Positions 15,564 to 23,490 of a stretch of DNA of 32,785 nucleotides are shown here, in pieces. Both the position numbers and the translations under genes were made by a program. Positions within the stretch are counted from its first letter, which is position 1, and each line of letters starts with the position of its first letter. The stretch is from Micromonospora rosaria (GTDB taxonomy: Bacteria > Actinomycetota > Actinomycetes > Mycobacteriales > Micromonosporaceae): the NCBI RefSeq assembly GCF_001567585.1, contig NZ_LRQV01000079.1, positions 1 through 32,785 on the forward strand, in the 5' to 3' direction. The notes under the pieces were generated by a model. The model searched no databases, had not been told where the DNA came from, and saw only the letters and a program-made list of their open reading frames with translations.

Positions 15564-16457
15564 GGCGCGGACCGCCTCGGTGAGGGCGGCCAGGACGGGC
15601 GAGTCCAGCCGCCAGTGCTGCCAGTACAGCGGCACGTCGACGAACCGGTCGGGGGCGAGGTCCACGCACCGGCCGGCGGCCACGTCGGCGCGGGCGAGCT
15701 GCTCCGGCACCAGGCCCCAGCCCAGGCCCAGCCGGATCGCCTCGCTGAACGCGGGCACCGACGGGACGTAGTGCACCGGCGGGTCGAGGTCCCGGCCGGC
15801 CACCGCCCGGATGAACCGGTGCTGCACCCGGTCCCGGCGGTCGAAGACGATCACCGGAGCCGCCGCGAGCGCCTCCTCGGTGATCCCGTCGGGAAACCAC
15901 CGGCCGGCCGGGGCGGGCGCGGCCAGGGCGCGGTACCGCAGGGCACCCAGCCGGCGGACCCGGCAGCCCTGCACCGGCGTCCGCTGGGCGGTCACCCCTG
16001 CCATCACGGTCCCGTCGCGGAGCAGGTCGGCGGTGTGGTCCTGGTCGTCCTGCCGCACGTCGAAGCGGACCGCCAGGTCCGCCGGGAGCCGGGCCAGCGC
16101 CGGGACGAACCAGGTGGCCAGGGAGTCGGCGTTGGCCACCACGGCCACCCGGGTTCCGGTACCCACGCCGGAGCGGAACCCGGGCGTACCCGACAGTGGC
16201 CCGCGCGCCTCGGCCAGCGCCTCCCGTTCCAGCAGGACCAGTTGCCCGGCGAGGCGCAGCAGCGGCTCGCCGGCCGGGGTGGCCCGGCAGGGCCGGCTCC
16301 GGCGGACCAGGACCTGCCCGACGGCGGCCTCCAGGGCGCGGATCCGCTGGCTGACCGCCGACTGGGTGACGTGCAGCAGCCGGGCGGCGCCCTCGAAGCT
16401 GCCCTCCCCCACCACGGCGGCCAGGGTCCGCAGGTGCGTCGCGTCCAGCCCTTCCAT
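15540..16457 (-). CDS. lysG: LysR-family regulator of the lysine/arginine exporter (ArgP/LysG)
   Basis: A 305-residue LysR protein. The N-terminal helix-turn-helix covers about residues 5-62 (LRTLAAVVGEGSFEGAARLLHVTQSAVSQRIRALE split over its two helices), and the rest is the effector domain (TRVAVVANADSLATWFVPAL). This effector start and the divergent lysE gene match ArgP/LysG, which activates the exporter when lysine or arginine builds up. TAAGCT (16464-16469, minus strand) lies six bases before the ATG and no ribosome site is seen, so the mRNA is probably leaderless. Confidence 0.92.
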   Translation of the reverse strand: MEGLDATHLRTLAAVVGEGSFEGAARLLHVTQSAVSQRIRALEAAVGQVLVRRSRPCRATPAGEPLLRLAGQLVLLEREALAEARGPLSGTPGFRSGVGTGTRVAVVANADSLATWFVPALARLPADLAVRFDVRQDDQDHTADLLRDGTVMAGVTAQRTPVQGCRVRRLGALRYRALAAPAPAGRWFPDGITEEALAAAPVIVFDRRDRVQHRFIRAVAGRDLDPPVHYVPSVPAFSEAIRLGLGWGLVPEQLARADVAAGRCVDLAPDRFVDVPLYWQHWRLDSPVLAALTEAVRAAAADALR

Positions 16458-16526
16458 CAGCCCAGCTTATGCGGGGTTAGAAAGTTCAGTTGGACTGGTG
16501 TCGGGCGCCGCTCGTAGCGTCGGCGT
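16458..16526. promoter_or_regulatory. lysG-lysE divergent promoter region
   Basis: Only 69 bases. For lysE, TAGCGT (16515-16520) lies six bases before the GTG, with TTGGAC (16490-16495) 19 bases further up. For lysG, TAAGCT lies six bases before its ATG. The AT-richer stretch between them (GTTAGAAAGTTCAGTTGGAC) is the expected LysG binding site. Both transcripts appear leaderless. Confidence 0.5.
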
Positions 16527-17138
16527 GTGCCGACACCCGACATGTTCACCTCGGCGGTCGCCGGGTTCACCGTCTCCCTCGCGCTGATCGTCGCCATCGG
16601 CGCGCAGAACGCCTTCGTCCTGCGCCAGGGCCTGCGCCGCGAACACGTGCTGCCGGTCGTGCTGACCTGCGCGGCCTCCGACGCCCTGCTGATCGGTGCC
16701 GGCATCGCCGGCGTCGGCACGGCGGTCACCGCCCAGCCCGGCCTGCTCACCGCGATCCGGTACGGCGGCGCGGCGTTCCTGCTCTGCTACGCGGCGCTGG
16801 CGATCCGCCGGGCGGTACGCCCCGACGCGCTCGACCCCGCCGACCGCCCGCCGGCCACGCTCCGGGCGACCCTGCTGGCCTGCCTCGCCTTCACGTACCT
16901 GAACCCGCACGTCTACCTGGACACCGTGCTGCTGCTCGGCGGGATCGCCCAGCAGCACCCGGACCGGTGGTTCTTCGGGGCCGGGGCGATGACCGCGAGC
17001 GGGGTGTGGTTCACCGCGCTCGGCGCGGGCGCGCACCGGCTGGCCCCGCTGCTGGCCCGGACCGCCGCCTGGCGGGTGCTCGACGGCGTGATCGCCCTGG
17101 TGATGACCGTGGTCGCCGTCGCCCTGCTGCTCGGCTGA
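16527..17138 (+). CDS. lysE: LysE/ArgO-family basic amino acid exporter
   Basis: A 203-residue membrane protein with about six helices. It has the family's N-terminal signature (LIVAIGAQNAFVLRQGL), helix TLRATLLACLAFTYLNPHVYLDT with the conserved NPH-Y-DT, and a WF---GAGA motif in the second half. LysE/ArgO proteins export L-lysine and L-arginine. The divergent LysG-type regulator supports this. GTG 16527 is preferred because TAGCGT is six bases upstream; an ATG 15 bases further in has no better signal. Confidence 0.93.
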   Translation: MPTPDMFTSAVAGFTVSLALIVAIGAQNAFVLRQGLRREHVLPVVLTCAASDALLIGAGIAGVGTAVTAQPGLLTAIRYGGAAFLLCYAALAIRRAVRPDALDPADRPPATLRATLLACLAFTYLNPHVYLDTVLLLGGIAQQHPDRWFFGAGAMTASGVWFTALGAGAHRLAPLLARTAAWRVLDGVIALVMTVVAVALLLG

Positions 17139-17221
17139 CCACGCGGCGGGGTGACCACCGCAACCAGTGGTTCCCGGTACACCAGGGGGCGCGGGGCCCG
17201 GCGGGCGGGAATGATGGCCGG

Positions 17222-18661
17222 GTGAGGTTTCTTCATGGCACGGTCCCCGCGCACGACCTGACCTACAACGACGTCTTCATGGCGCCGGCCCGCTCCGATC
17301 TGGGCTCCCGCCTCGACGTGGACCTGGCCACGAACGACGGCACGGGCACCACGATCCCCCTCGTGGTGGCGAACATGACGGCGGTGGCCGGGCGGCGGAT
17401 GGCCGAGACGGTGGCCCGACGCGGCGCGATCGCGGTGATCCCGCAGGACATCCCGATCGACGTGGTGGCGACCGTCGTCGCCTGGGTCAAGCAGCGGCAC
17501 CTGGTCCACGACACCGCGATCACCCTGGGCCCGACCGACACCGTCGGCGACGCCATCCACCTGCTGCCCAAGCGCGCCCACGGGGCGGTCGTCGTGGTGG
17601 ACGACGACGGCCGGCCGCTCGGGGTGGTCACCGAGGCGGACACCGAGGGTGTGGACCGCTTCGCCCAGGTACGCCATGTGATGTCCACCGAGCTGCACAC
17701 CATCCCGGCGGACGCGGACCCGCGGACCGGCTTCGACCGGCTCTCCGCCGCCCGCCGCCGGCTCGCGCCGGTGGTGGACGGCGACGGCCGGCTGGTCGGG
17801 GTGCTGACCCGGCAGGGGGCGCTGCGCGCCACCCTGTACCGGCCGGCGGTGGACGACCGCAACCGGCTGCGGATCGCGGCGGCGGTGGGGATCAACGGGG
17901 ACGTCACCGGCAAGGCGCGGGCGCTGCTGGAGGCCGGGGTGGACACGCTGGTGGTGGACACTGCGCACGGTCACCAGCAGCGGATGCTCACCGCGCTGCG
18001 GGCGGTCCGCGCGGTCGCCCCGGGCGTCCCGGTGGCGGCCGGCAACGTGGTCACCGCCGAGGGGGTACGCGACCTGGTCGAGGCGGGCGCCGACATCGTC
18101 AAGGTGGGTGTCGGACCGGGCGCGATGTGCACCACCCGGATGATGACCGGGGTGGGCCGACCGCAGTTCTCCGCCGTGCTCGACTGCGCGGCGGCGGCCC
18201 GGGAGCTGGGCCGGCACGTCTGGGCCGACGGGGGCGTCCGGCACCCCCGGGACGTGGCGCTGGCGCTGGCGGCCGGGGCCTCCAACGTGATGGTCGGCTC
18301 CTGGTTCGCCGGGACGTACGAGTCCCCCGGCGACCTCTACACCGACGAGGACGGCCGGCGGTACAAGGAGAGCTTCGGGATGGCCTCGGCGCGGGCGGTG
18401 AGCGCCCGGACCGCCGACGACAGCCCGTTCGACCGGGCCCGCAAGGCGGTCTTCGAGGAGGGCATCTCCTCGGCCCGGATGTACCTCGACCCGCACCGGC
18501 CCGGCGTGGAGGACCTGATCGACGAGATCATCGCCGGGGTACGCAGCGCGTTCACCTACGCGGGCGCACGCAACCTCACCGAGTTCCACCAGCGGGTGGT
18601 GGTCGGGGTGCAGAGCACGGCCGGCTACACCGAGGGGATGCCGCTACCCACCAGTTGGTGA
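17222..18661 (+). CDS. guaB1: GuaB1-type IMP dehydrogenase/GMP reductase family protein with CBS pair
   Basis: A 479-residue protein with the IMPDH/GMPR barrel interrupted by two CBS domains (about 95-205). Active-site features are LTYNDVFMAPARSD, NMTAVAG, DTAHGH and GVGPGAMCTTRMMTG with the catalytic Cys303. It ends in QSTAGYTEGMPLPTSW, like actinobacterial GuaB1. GuaB1 of mycobacteria has been shown to work as a GMP reductase (GMP to IMP, NADPH), with activity tuned by nucleotides on the CBS domains. I infer the same here. GTG 17222 gives the family length; AATGAT lies six bases upstream and there is no good ribosome site. The 3' end overlaps the MFS gene tail by 18 bases. Confidence 0.9.
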   Translation: MRFLHGTVPAHDLTYNDVFMAPARSDLGSRLDVDLATNDGTGTTIPLVVANMTAVAGRRMAETVARRGAIAVIPQDIPIDVVATVVAWVKQRHLVHDTAITLGPTDTVGDAIHLLPKRAHGAVVVVDDDGRPLGVVTEADTEGVDRFAQVRHVMSTELHTIPADADPRTGFDRLSAARRRLAPVVDGDGRLVGVLTRQGALRATLYRPAVDDRNRLRIAAAVGINGDVTGKARALLEAGVDTLVVDTAHGHQQRMLTALRAVRAVAPGVPVAAGNVVTAEGVRDLVEAGADIVKVGVGPGAMCTTRMMTGVGRPQFSAVLDCAAAARELGRHVWADGGVRHPRDVALALAAGASNVMVGSWFAGTYESPGDLYTDEDGRRYKESFGMASARAVSARTADDSPFDRARKAVFEEGISSARMYLDPHRPGVEDLIDEIIAGVRSAFTYAGARNLTEFHQRVVVGVQSTAGYTEGMPLPTSW

Positions 18662-20422
18662 CCCCGCCGGCCGCTGCCCCGGAAGCCGCCCCTGCTCCGG
18701 AGCACCCTCCTGCGCCGGAGCACCCTCCTGCGCCGAGCCGGGCGCCTGCTCCGGCGTGCGCTCCCGCCCCGAGCCGGGCGCCTGCTCCGGGGTGTGAGAA
18801 GGGTGCCCTTCTCGACCGGAGGCGTTAACAGGGGGCCCTTCCTTCTCCGCCTCCACCTCCACGGGCAGCCGGGCGCAGGCCACCAGGCCGAGCAGGAGGA
18901 AGGCGGCGGCGGCGAAGGCCGCGTACCGGGTGGCGTCGGAGAAGGCGGCGCGGGCCTCGGCGGCGATCGCCGCCGTGGCGGGGTCGTCGGCGAGGCCGGT
19001 GATGGCCGCGCCCGCGCTCTGCTTCACCGCCGTGACGATCTGGTCGCGCTGGGCGGGGTCGAGGCCGGGCTGGTCGGCGAGGCGGGCCCCGAGCAGGCCG
19101 CCCAGGCTGGCGAAGAGGACGGTACCGAGCACCGCGATGCCGAGCGCGGAGCCGACCTGCCGGGCGGTGCTCTGCACCCCGGAGCCCTGCCCGCTCTGCC
19201 GGACCGGCACCTCCCGCAGCGAGACCCCGGTGAGCTGGGCGGTGGCCAGGCCGACGCCGACGCCGTAGACGAAGAGCAGGCCGACCGGCGCCCACCAGGG
19301 GGTGTCCGGGGCGACGACCAGCCCGAGACCGGCCACCCCGACCAGCTCGGCGGCGACACCCAGGCGTACCACCCGGACGGCACCCCAGCGCCGGGTGAGC
19401 GCCGCGCCGAGCCCGCTGGAGAGGAAACTGCCCACGGCGAGCGGCAGCAGCGCCAGCCCGGTGCCGAAGGCGCTGTACCCGAGGACGTTCTGGTACCACA
19501 GCGGCAGCGCGAAGAGCAGGCCGAACTCGCCGAGGCTGACGATCGCCGCCGCGGTGATCCCGTTGCGGAACGAGCCGATGCCGAACAGGGAGAGGTCGAG
19601 CAGGGCGGGCCGGCCGGCCCGGTTGCGCCGGATCTGGTGGCGGACGAGAACGGCGAGGGCGAGCAGCCCCAGCCCACCGGCGACCGGTACCGGCGAGACG
19701 GCGGCCGTCCAGTCCAGCCCGAGGAGGTCGACCGGCTGTTCGCGCCACCACCAGCCGTAGGTGCGCCCCTCGATCAGGGCGAAGACCACCCCGGTCATGC
19801 CGACCACGGACAGCAGCGCGCCGAGCCAGTCGACGCCCCGCTCGACCCGGTCGTCGCGGGACTCGGCGACCAGGGCGAGGGTGGCCCCGACGATGACCGC
19901 GCCGACCGGGACGTTGATCCCGAACGCCCACCGCCAGGAGTACTCGGTGGTGAGCCAGCCGCCGAGCAGCGGCCCGAGCGCGGCGGCACCGCCGATGGTG
20001 GCCCCCCAGACGGCGAACGCGATGCTCTTCTCCCGCCCGGTGAAGGTGGCGTTGAGCAGCGACAGCGAGGTGGGCAGCATCATCGCGCCGCCGAGCCCCT
20101 GGAGCACCCGGGCGCCGATCAGCGCCTCCCCCGAGCCGGCGACCGCGGCCAGGACGCTGGCCGCGACGAAGACCACCACCCCGGTGACGAACATCCGGCG
20201 ACGCCCGGCCCGGTCGGCGAACCGGCCGGCCACCAGCAGCAACGCCGCAAAAACCAGGGTGTACGCCTCCTGCACCCACTGGGCCTCGCTGGAGGTGATG
20301 CCGAGGTCCCGGATGATCGCCGGCACCGCGACGTTGACGATGGTCGCGTCCACGATGATCGTCGCGACGCCGAGGCTGAGCGCCAGCAGGCCGAACCAGC
20401 GCGCACGTCCCTGAGACCGCAT
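18644..20422 (-). CDS. MFS multidrug exporter, DHA2 (EmrB/QacA) family, with an added low-complexity C-terminus
   Basis: A 592-residue protein with the 14-helix DHA2 core in about residues 10-520. Motifs include DATIVNVAVPAI in helix 1, WVQEAYTLVFAALLL in helix 2, GRFADRAGRRRMF in the first loop, and ALGPLLGGWLTTEYSWRWAFGINVPVG. It uses the proton gradient to expel drugs. From residue about 527 the frame runs through palindromic repeat D (KEGPPVNASGREGHPSH), then through PEQAPGSG-type tandem repeats, and ends inside guaB1. Relatives would be expected to end near 520-525. ATG 20422 has GGAGG nine bases upstream. A MarR gene is divergent, with an operator between. Confidence 0.93.
   Translation of the reverse strand: MRSQGRARWFGLLALSLGVATIIVDATIVNVAVPAIIRDLGITSSEAQWVQEAYTLVFAALLLVAGRFADRAGRRRMFVTGVVVFVAASVLAAVAGSGEALIGARVLQGLGGAMMLPTSLSLLNATFTGREKSIAFAVWGATIGGAAALGPLLGGWLTTEYSWRWAFGINVPVGAVIVGATLALVAESRDDRVERGVDWLGALLSVVGMTGVVFALIEGRTYGWWWREQPVDLLGLDWTAAVSPVPVAGGLGLLALAVLVRHQIRRNRAGRPALLDLSLFGIGSFRNGITAAAIVSLGEFGLLFALPLWYQNVLGYSAFGTGLALLPLAVGSFLSSGLGAALTRRWGAVRVVRLGVAAELVGVAGLGLVVAPDTPWWAPVGLLFVYGVGVGLATAQLTGVSLREVPVRQSGQGSGVQSTARQVGSALGIAVLGTVLFASLGGLLGARLADQPGLDPAQRDQIVTAVKQSAGAAITGLADDPATAAIAAEARAAFSDATRYAAFAAAAFLLLGLVACARLPVEVEAEKEGPPVNASGREGHPSHTPEQAPGSGRERTPEQAPGSAQEGAPAQEGAPEQGRLPGQRPAGSPTGG
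18699..18790. repeat. Two short tandem repeats behind guaB1
   Basis: GGAGCACCCTCCTGCGCC occurs twice in a row (18699-18716, 18717-18734). GAGCCGGGCGCCTGCTCCGG occurs at 18735-18754 and 18771-18790. On the minus strand they encode the PEQAPGS- and QEGAP-type repeats at the end of the MFS exporter. Confidence 0.75.
18794..18847. repeat. Palindromic repeat, copy D, inside the MFS coding frame
   Basis: GAGAAGGGTGCCCTTCTC forms a 7-bp-stem hairpin; then GACCGGAGGC and GTTAACAGGGGGCCCTTCC. Apart from a few bases it is the reverse complement of copy C. It lies at the converging 3' ends of guaB1 and the MFS gene, as the other copies do, but here the MFS frame reads through it without a stop. Confidence 0.8.
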
Positions 20423-20439
20423 CGCCGCCTCCTTGATCG

Positions 20440-20471
20440 CTAGATTATCTAGCTACCTGAGCTGCTAGCTT
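20440..20471. promoter_or_regulatory. MarR operator region between divergent MFS and MarR genes
   Basis: CTAGAT-T-ATCTAG (20440-20452) is a perfect palindrome around one base. AGCTA...TAGCT (20451-20455 and 20466-20470) is a second symmetric pair next to it. TAGCTT (20466-20471) lies six bases before the MarR ATG and could be its -10 box; on the other strand the palindrome contains TAGATAAT, a possible -10 for the MFS gene. A MarR dimer here would block both promoters. Confidence 0.6.
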
Positions 20472-20477
20472 CTCCCC

Positions 20478-21062
20478 ATGGCAGCCGCGCGGTCAACGTC
20501 GACACACCGACCGGGTCCGGGCGAGAATCCACCCCCACCGGAGCCGGCCAGGGAGCCGACCCCGCCGGAGCCCGGCGGGGAGCCCCGGCGGTCGGGACCA
20601 CGGGAGAGCCCCGGCCGGAGCGAGACGGCGCGGGCGCTGCGCGAGGTGATCCGGGCGTCCGGCGACATCCGGGCGGCCCTCGCCCGGCGGCTCGGCATCG
20701 GGCCGACCGACGCCGCCGCCATCGACCACCTGGTCGCCAGCCCCGATCCGCTCGGCCCGGTCGAACTCGGCAACCGCCTCGGCATCCGTTCCGCCTCGGC
20801 GACCACCCTGGTCGACCGCCTCGTCCAGGCCGGGCACGTCGAGCGCACCCCGCACCCCGGCGACCGGCGCCGGGTCGCCCTCCAGGTCACCGACCACGCC
20901 TTCACCCAGGTCGTCGAGGCGCTGAGCCCGATGCTCACCGGGATCGAACAGGCCGTCGACCGCCTCACCCCCGACCAGGCCGCCGCCACCACCGCCTTCC
21001 TCCGCGAGGTGACCACCGTCATGCGCACCTACGCCACCCCCACCAACCCCCCACCCCCCTAA
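20478..21062 (+). CDS. MarR-family regulator of the divergent MFS exporter
   Basis: A 194-residue protein. Residues 1 to about 50 are a Pro/Glu/Arg-rich, probably disordered extension unusual for MarR proteins. The winged helix follows (about 70-150): IGPTDAAAIDHLV, GPVELGNRLGIRSASATTLVDRLVQAGHVERTP split over its helices, and the wing with DRRRVALQVT. By position it represses the exporter and itself through the operator at 20440-20470. TAGCTT six bases before ATG 20478, with no ribosome site, suggests a leaderless mRNA. The protein ends in a Pro-rich tail (TNPPPP). Confidence 0.88.
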   Translation: MAAARSTSTHRPGPGENPPPPEPAREPTPPEPGGEPRRSGPRESPGRSETARALREVIRASGDIRAALARRLGIGPTDAAAIDHLVASPDPLGPVELGNRLGIRSASATTLVDRLVQAGHVERTPHPGDRRRVALQVTDHAFTQVVEALSPMLTGIEQAVDRLTPDQAAATTAFLREVTTVMRTYATPTNPPPP

Positions 21063-21075
21063 CCACCCCGCACCC

Positions 21076-21113
21076 CCGCACCGCACCGCACCGCACCGCA
21101 CCGCACCGCACCG
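21076..21113. repeat. CCGCA pentanucleotide repeat, seven copies
   Basis: Seven perfect CCGCA units (21076-21110) followed by a partial CCG. It lies 13 bases past the MarR stop codon and directly before the large inverted repeat. Such a repeat can change length by slippage; it is outside any gene. Confidence 0.85.
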
Positions 21114-21184
21114 GCGATCTTGCACTTGCCGCCCCGGCACAAGCCGCGAAAGGGACCAACAGCGGCCCGCAAGTGCAAGATCGC
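21114..21184. repeat. Inverted repeat with 16-bp arms and 39-bp loop
   Basis: GCGATCTTGCACTTGC (21114-21129) and its exact reverse complement GCAAGTGCAAGATCGC (21169-21184) flank a 39-base loop. It lies between the two MarR genes, after the first gene's end. It can act as a terminator for the first MarR gene. The arm sequence resembles GATCTTGCACTT elements I associate with other actinomycete genomes, which would make it a dispersed repeat; that is from memory and unchecked. Confidence 0.75.
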
Positions 21185-21238
21185 GGGGCGGGGGGTCGGG
21201 GGCGGGGGCCAGGAAGGGGCGGGGCGGGGTTAATTCGT

Positions 21239-21267
21239 TTGGACCCTGACAGTCAGGGGGCTAATCT
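21239..21267 (+). promoter_or_regulatory. Promoter with a palindromic operator in its spacer
   Basis: TTGGAC (21239-21244), 17 bases, TAATCT (21262-21267): a good sigma-70 promoter. The spacer holds the perfect palindrome CCTGAC-A-GTCAGG (21245-21257). Transcription should start about seven bases after the -10 box, at the MarR ATG (21275), giving a leaderless mRNA. The MarR protein encoded there is the likely repressor. Confidence 0.7.
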
Positions 21268-21274
21268 GCCTGCC

Positions 21275-21763
21275 ATGGATCTGGTCACCCTCGGTGACGT
21301 GCCGCTCGAACGACTGCTCATGGTCGCGGCCCACGTCACCGCCCAGCGGTGGAATCGTTACCTGGCCGAGGAGCACGGCCTGACCCAGGCCGGGCTGGGG
21401 GCGCTCACCGCCATCGCCGAGCACACGGAGGTGCCGCACCGCGTGGTCGCCGAGCGCTGCTTCGTCCGGCCGGCCACGCTCACCGGCATCATCGACACCC
21501 TGGAGCGGGACGGTCTGGTCGTCCGACAGCGCGACGAGTCCGACCGGCGCAGCGTCCGGCTGGCGCTGACCGACGCCGGGCGGGAGAAGCTCGCCACCGT
21601 CACCGCGGCCATCGCGACGGCCCACCCCCTGACCTCGGCCGACCGCGACCCGGGCCGGGGCGCGGTGGTCCGTGAGTTCCTCCTCGAGGTCATCGGCACC
21701 GGCGAGCACCCTGGGCACGGCGGGCAACCCGGACACGTCACCGAGGAGGGGGCCCGATGCTGA
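21275..21763 (+). CDS. MarR-family regulator of the ABC exporter operon
   Basis: A 162-residue MarR protein. Helices 1-2 (VPLERLLMVAAHVTAQRW) are followed by the winged helix: LTQAGLGALTAIAEH, VPHRVVAERCFVRPATLTGIIDTL and the wing DESDRRSVRLALTDAGR. A C-terminal tail with GHGG repeats is probably flexible. The gene is first in an operon with two ABC exporter genes; its stop overlaps the next start (ATGCTGA). The palindrome in its own promoter suggests autoregulation released by a drug-like ligand. The frame is open from 21173, but ATG 21275 fits promoter and family. Confidence 0.92.
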   Translation: MDLVTLGDVPLERLLMVAAHVTAQRWNRYLAEEHGLTQAGLGALTAIAEHTEVPHRVVAERCFVRPATLTGIIDTLERDGLVVRQRDESDRRSVRLALTDAGREKLATVTAAIATAHPLTSADRDPGRGAVVREFLLEVIGTGEHPGHGGQPGHVTEEGARC

Positions 21764-23490
21764 TCCGGCTGCTGCGGGACCGCCTGCGCCCCTACCACCG
21801 GACGTTGACGGCGGTGGTGCTCTTCCAGTTCGTCGGCACGATCGCGTCGCTCTACCTGCCCAGCCTCAACGCCGACATCATCGACCTGGGCGTGGCCCGG
21901 GGCGACACCGACTACATCGTCCGCACCGGCGGGTGGATGCTGCTGGTCAGCCTGCTCCAGATCGTCTGCGCGATCGCCGCGGTACGGCTCGGCGCGCGGA
22001 CCGCGATGGGGTTCGGCCGGGACGTCCGCGCGGCGGTCTTCGGCCAGGTCAACCGCTTCTCCGCGCGGGAGGTGGCCCAGTTCGGCGCGCCGTCGCTGAT
22101 CACCCGGAACACCAACGACGTGCAGCAGGTCCAGATGCTGGTCCTGATGAGCTGCACCATGCTGGTCGCCGCGCCGATCATGAGCGTCGGCGGGGTGGTG
22201 ATGGCGCTGCGGGAGGACGTCGGCCTCTCCTGGCTGATGCTGGTCAGCGTGCCGGTCCTCGCCCTCGCGCTCGGTGCGGTGATCCGCCGGATGGTCCCCG
22301 GGTTCCGCCTGATGCAGACCCGGATCGACACCGTGAACCGGGTGCTGCGGGAGCAGATCACCGGCATCCGGGTGGTCCGGGCGTTCGTCCGGGAGCCGTA
22401 CGAGACCGACCGGTTCGCGGTCGCCAACGCCGAGCTGACCGCCACCGCCCTGCGGACCGGGCGGCTGATGGCGCTGATCTTCCCGATCGTGATGCTGGTG
22501 CTGAACGTCTCCAGCGTGGCGGTGCTCTGGTTCGGGGCGCAGCGGGTCGACGCCGGGGCGATCCAGGTCGGCGCGCTCACCGCCTTCCTCCAGTACCTGA
22601 TGCAGATCCTGATGGCGGTCATGATGGCCACCTTCATGTTGATGATGGTGCCCCGGGCGGCGGTCTGCGCCGAGCGCATCGTCGAGGTGCTGGACACCGA
22701 GCCGTCGGTGGAGCCGCCGAAGCGCCCGGTCCGTACCGTCGGCACCCGGGCGGAGCTGGAGTTGCGTGACGTCCGGTTCCAGTATCCCGGGGCGGCGGCC
22801 CCGGTGCTGCACGGCGTCTCGTTCCGGGTCCGGGCCGGCGAGACCACCGCGATCATCGGCAGTACCGGCGCCGGCAAGTCCACGCTGCTCTCGCTGGTCC
22901 CCCGCCTGGTCGACGTGACCACCGGCGCGATCCTGGTGGACGGGGTCGACGTGCGGGAGTTCGAGCCCGACGAGTTGTGGCGCCGGATCGGGCTGGTGCC
23001 GCAGCGGCCGTACCTGTTCAGCGGCACGATCGCCAGCAACCTGCGGTACGGCAACCCGGACGCCACCGACGAGCAGCTCTGGGCGGCGCTGGAGATCGCC
23101 CAGGCGCGGGACTTCGTCGCGGCGTTGCCGGAGGGCCTCGACGCGCCGATCGCCCAGGGCGGCACGAACGTCTCGGGCGGCCAGCGGCAACGGCTGGCGA
23201 TCGCCCGTGCCCTGGTCCGTCAGCCCGAGATCTACCTCTTCGACGACTCGTTCTCCGCGCTCGACCTCGGCACCGACGCCCGGTTGCGGGCCGCCCTGCG
23301 GCCGGTCACCGCGGACGCCGCCGTGGTGATCGTGGCGCAGCGGGTCTCCACCATCGTCGACGCCGACCAGATCGTGGTGCTGGAGGACGGGGCCGTGGTC
23401 GGCACCGGCCGGCACGCGGAGCTGCTGGCGGACTGTCCCACGTACGCCGAGATCGTCGCGTCCCAGCAGACCACGGAGGTGCCGGCGTGA
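21757..23490 (+). CDS. ABC exporter half-transporter, degenerate-site subunit
   Basis: A 577-residue half-transporter with a six-helix membrane domain (about 1-320) and a nucleotide-binding domain (about 335-577). Walker A GSTGAGKST is at 368-376, signature VSGGQ at 472-476 and Walker B YLFDDS at 493-498. The catalytic Glu is replaced by Asp497 and the switch His by Gln528 (VAQRVST). The next gene shows the complementary losses, so the two form a heterodimer with one active and one degenerate ATP site, as in TM287/288 or LmrCD. Such pairs export drugs or lipids. Its start overlaps the MarR stop; its stop overlaps the next start (GTGA). Confidence 0.93.
   Translation: MLIRLLRDRLRPYHRTLTAVVLFQFVGTIASLYLPSLNADIIDLGVARGDTDYIVRTGGWMLLVSLLQIVCAIAAVRLGARTAMGFGRDVRAAVFGQVNRFSAREVAQFGAPSLITRNTNDVQQVQMLVLMSCTMLVAAPIMSVGGVVMALREDVGLSWLMLVSVPVLALALGAVIRRMVPGFRLMQTRIDTVNRVLREQITGIRVVRAFVREPYETDRFAVANAELTATALRTGRLMALIFPIVMLVLNVSSVAVLWFGAQRVDAGAIQVGALTAFLQYLMQILMAVMMATFMLMMVPRAAVCAERIVEVLDTEPSVEPPKRPVRTVGTRAELELRDVRFQYPGAAAPVLHGVSFRVRAGETTAIIGSTGAGKSTLLSLVPRLVDVTTGAILVDGVDVREFEPDELWRRIGLVPQRPYLFSGTIASNLRYGNPDATDEQLWAALEIAQARDFVAALPEGLDAPIAQGGTNVSGGQRQRLAIARALVRQPEIYLFDDSFSALDLGTDARLRAALRPVTADAAVVIVAQRVSTIVDADQIVVLEDGAVVGTGRHAELLADCPTYAEIVASQQTTEVPA

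Noticed and set aside
18699..18847. Possible CRISPR-like array, since repeats of about 18-36 bases recur.
   Set aside because: Only two copies of each unit, no regular spacers and no cas genes; they are minisatellite-like repeats beside palindrome D.
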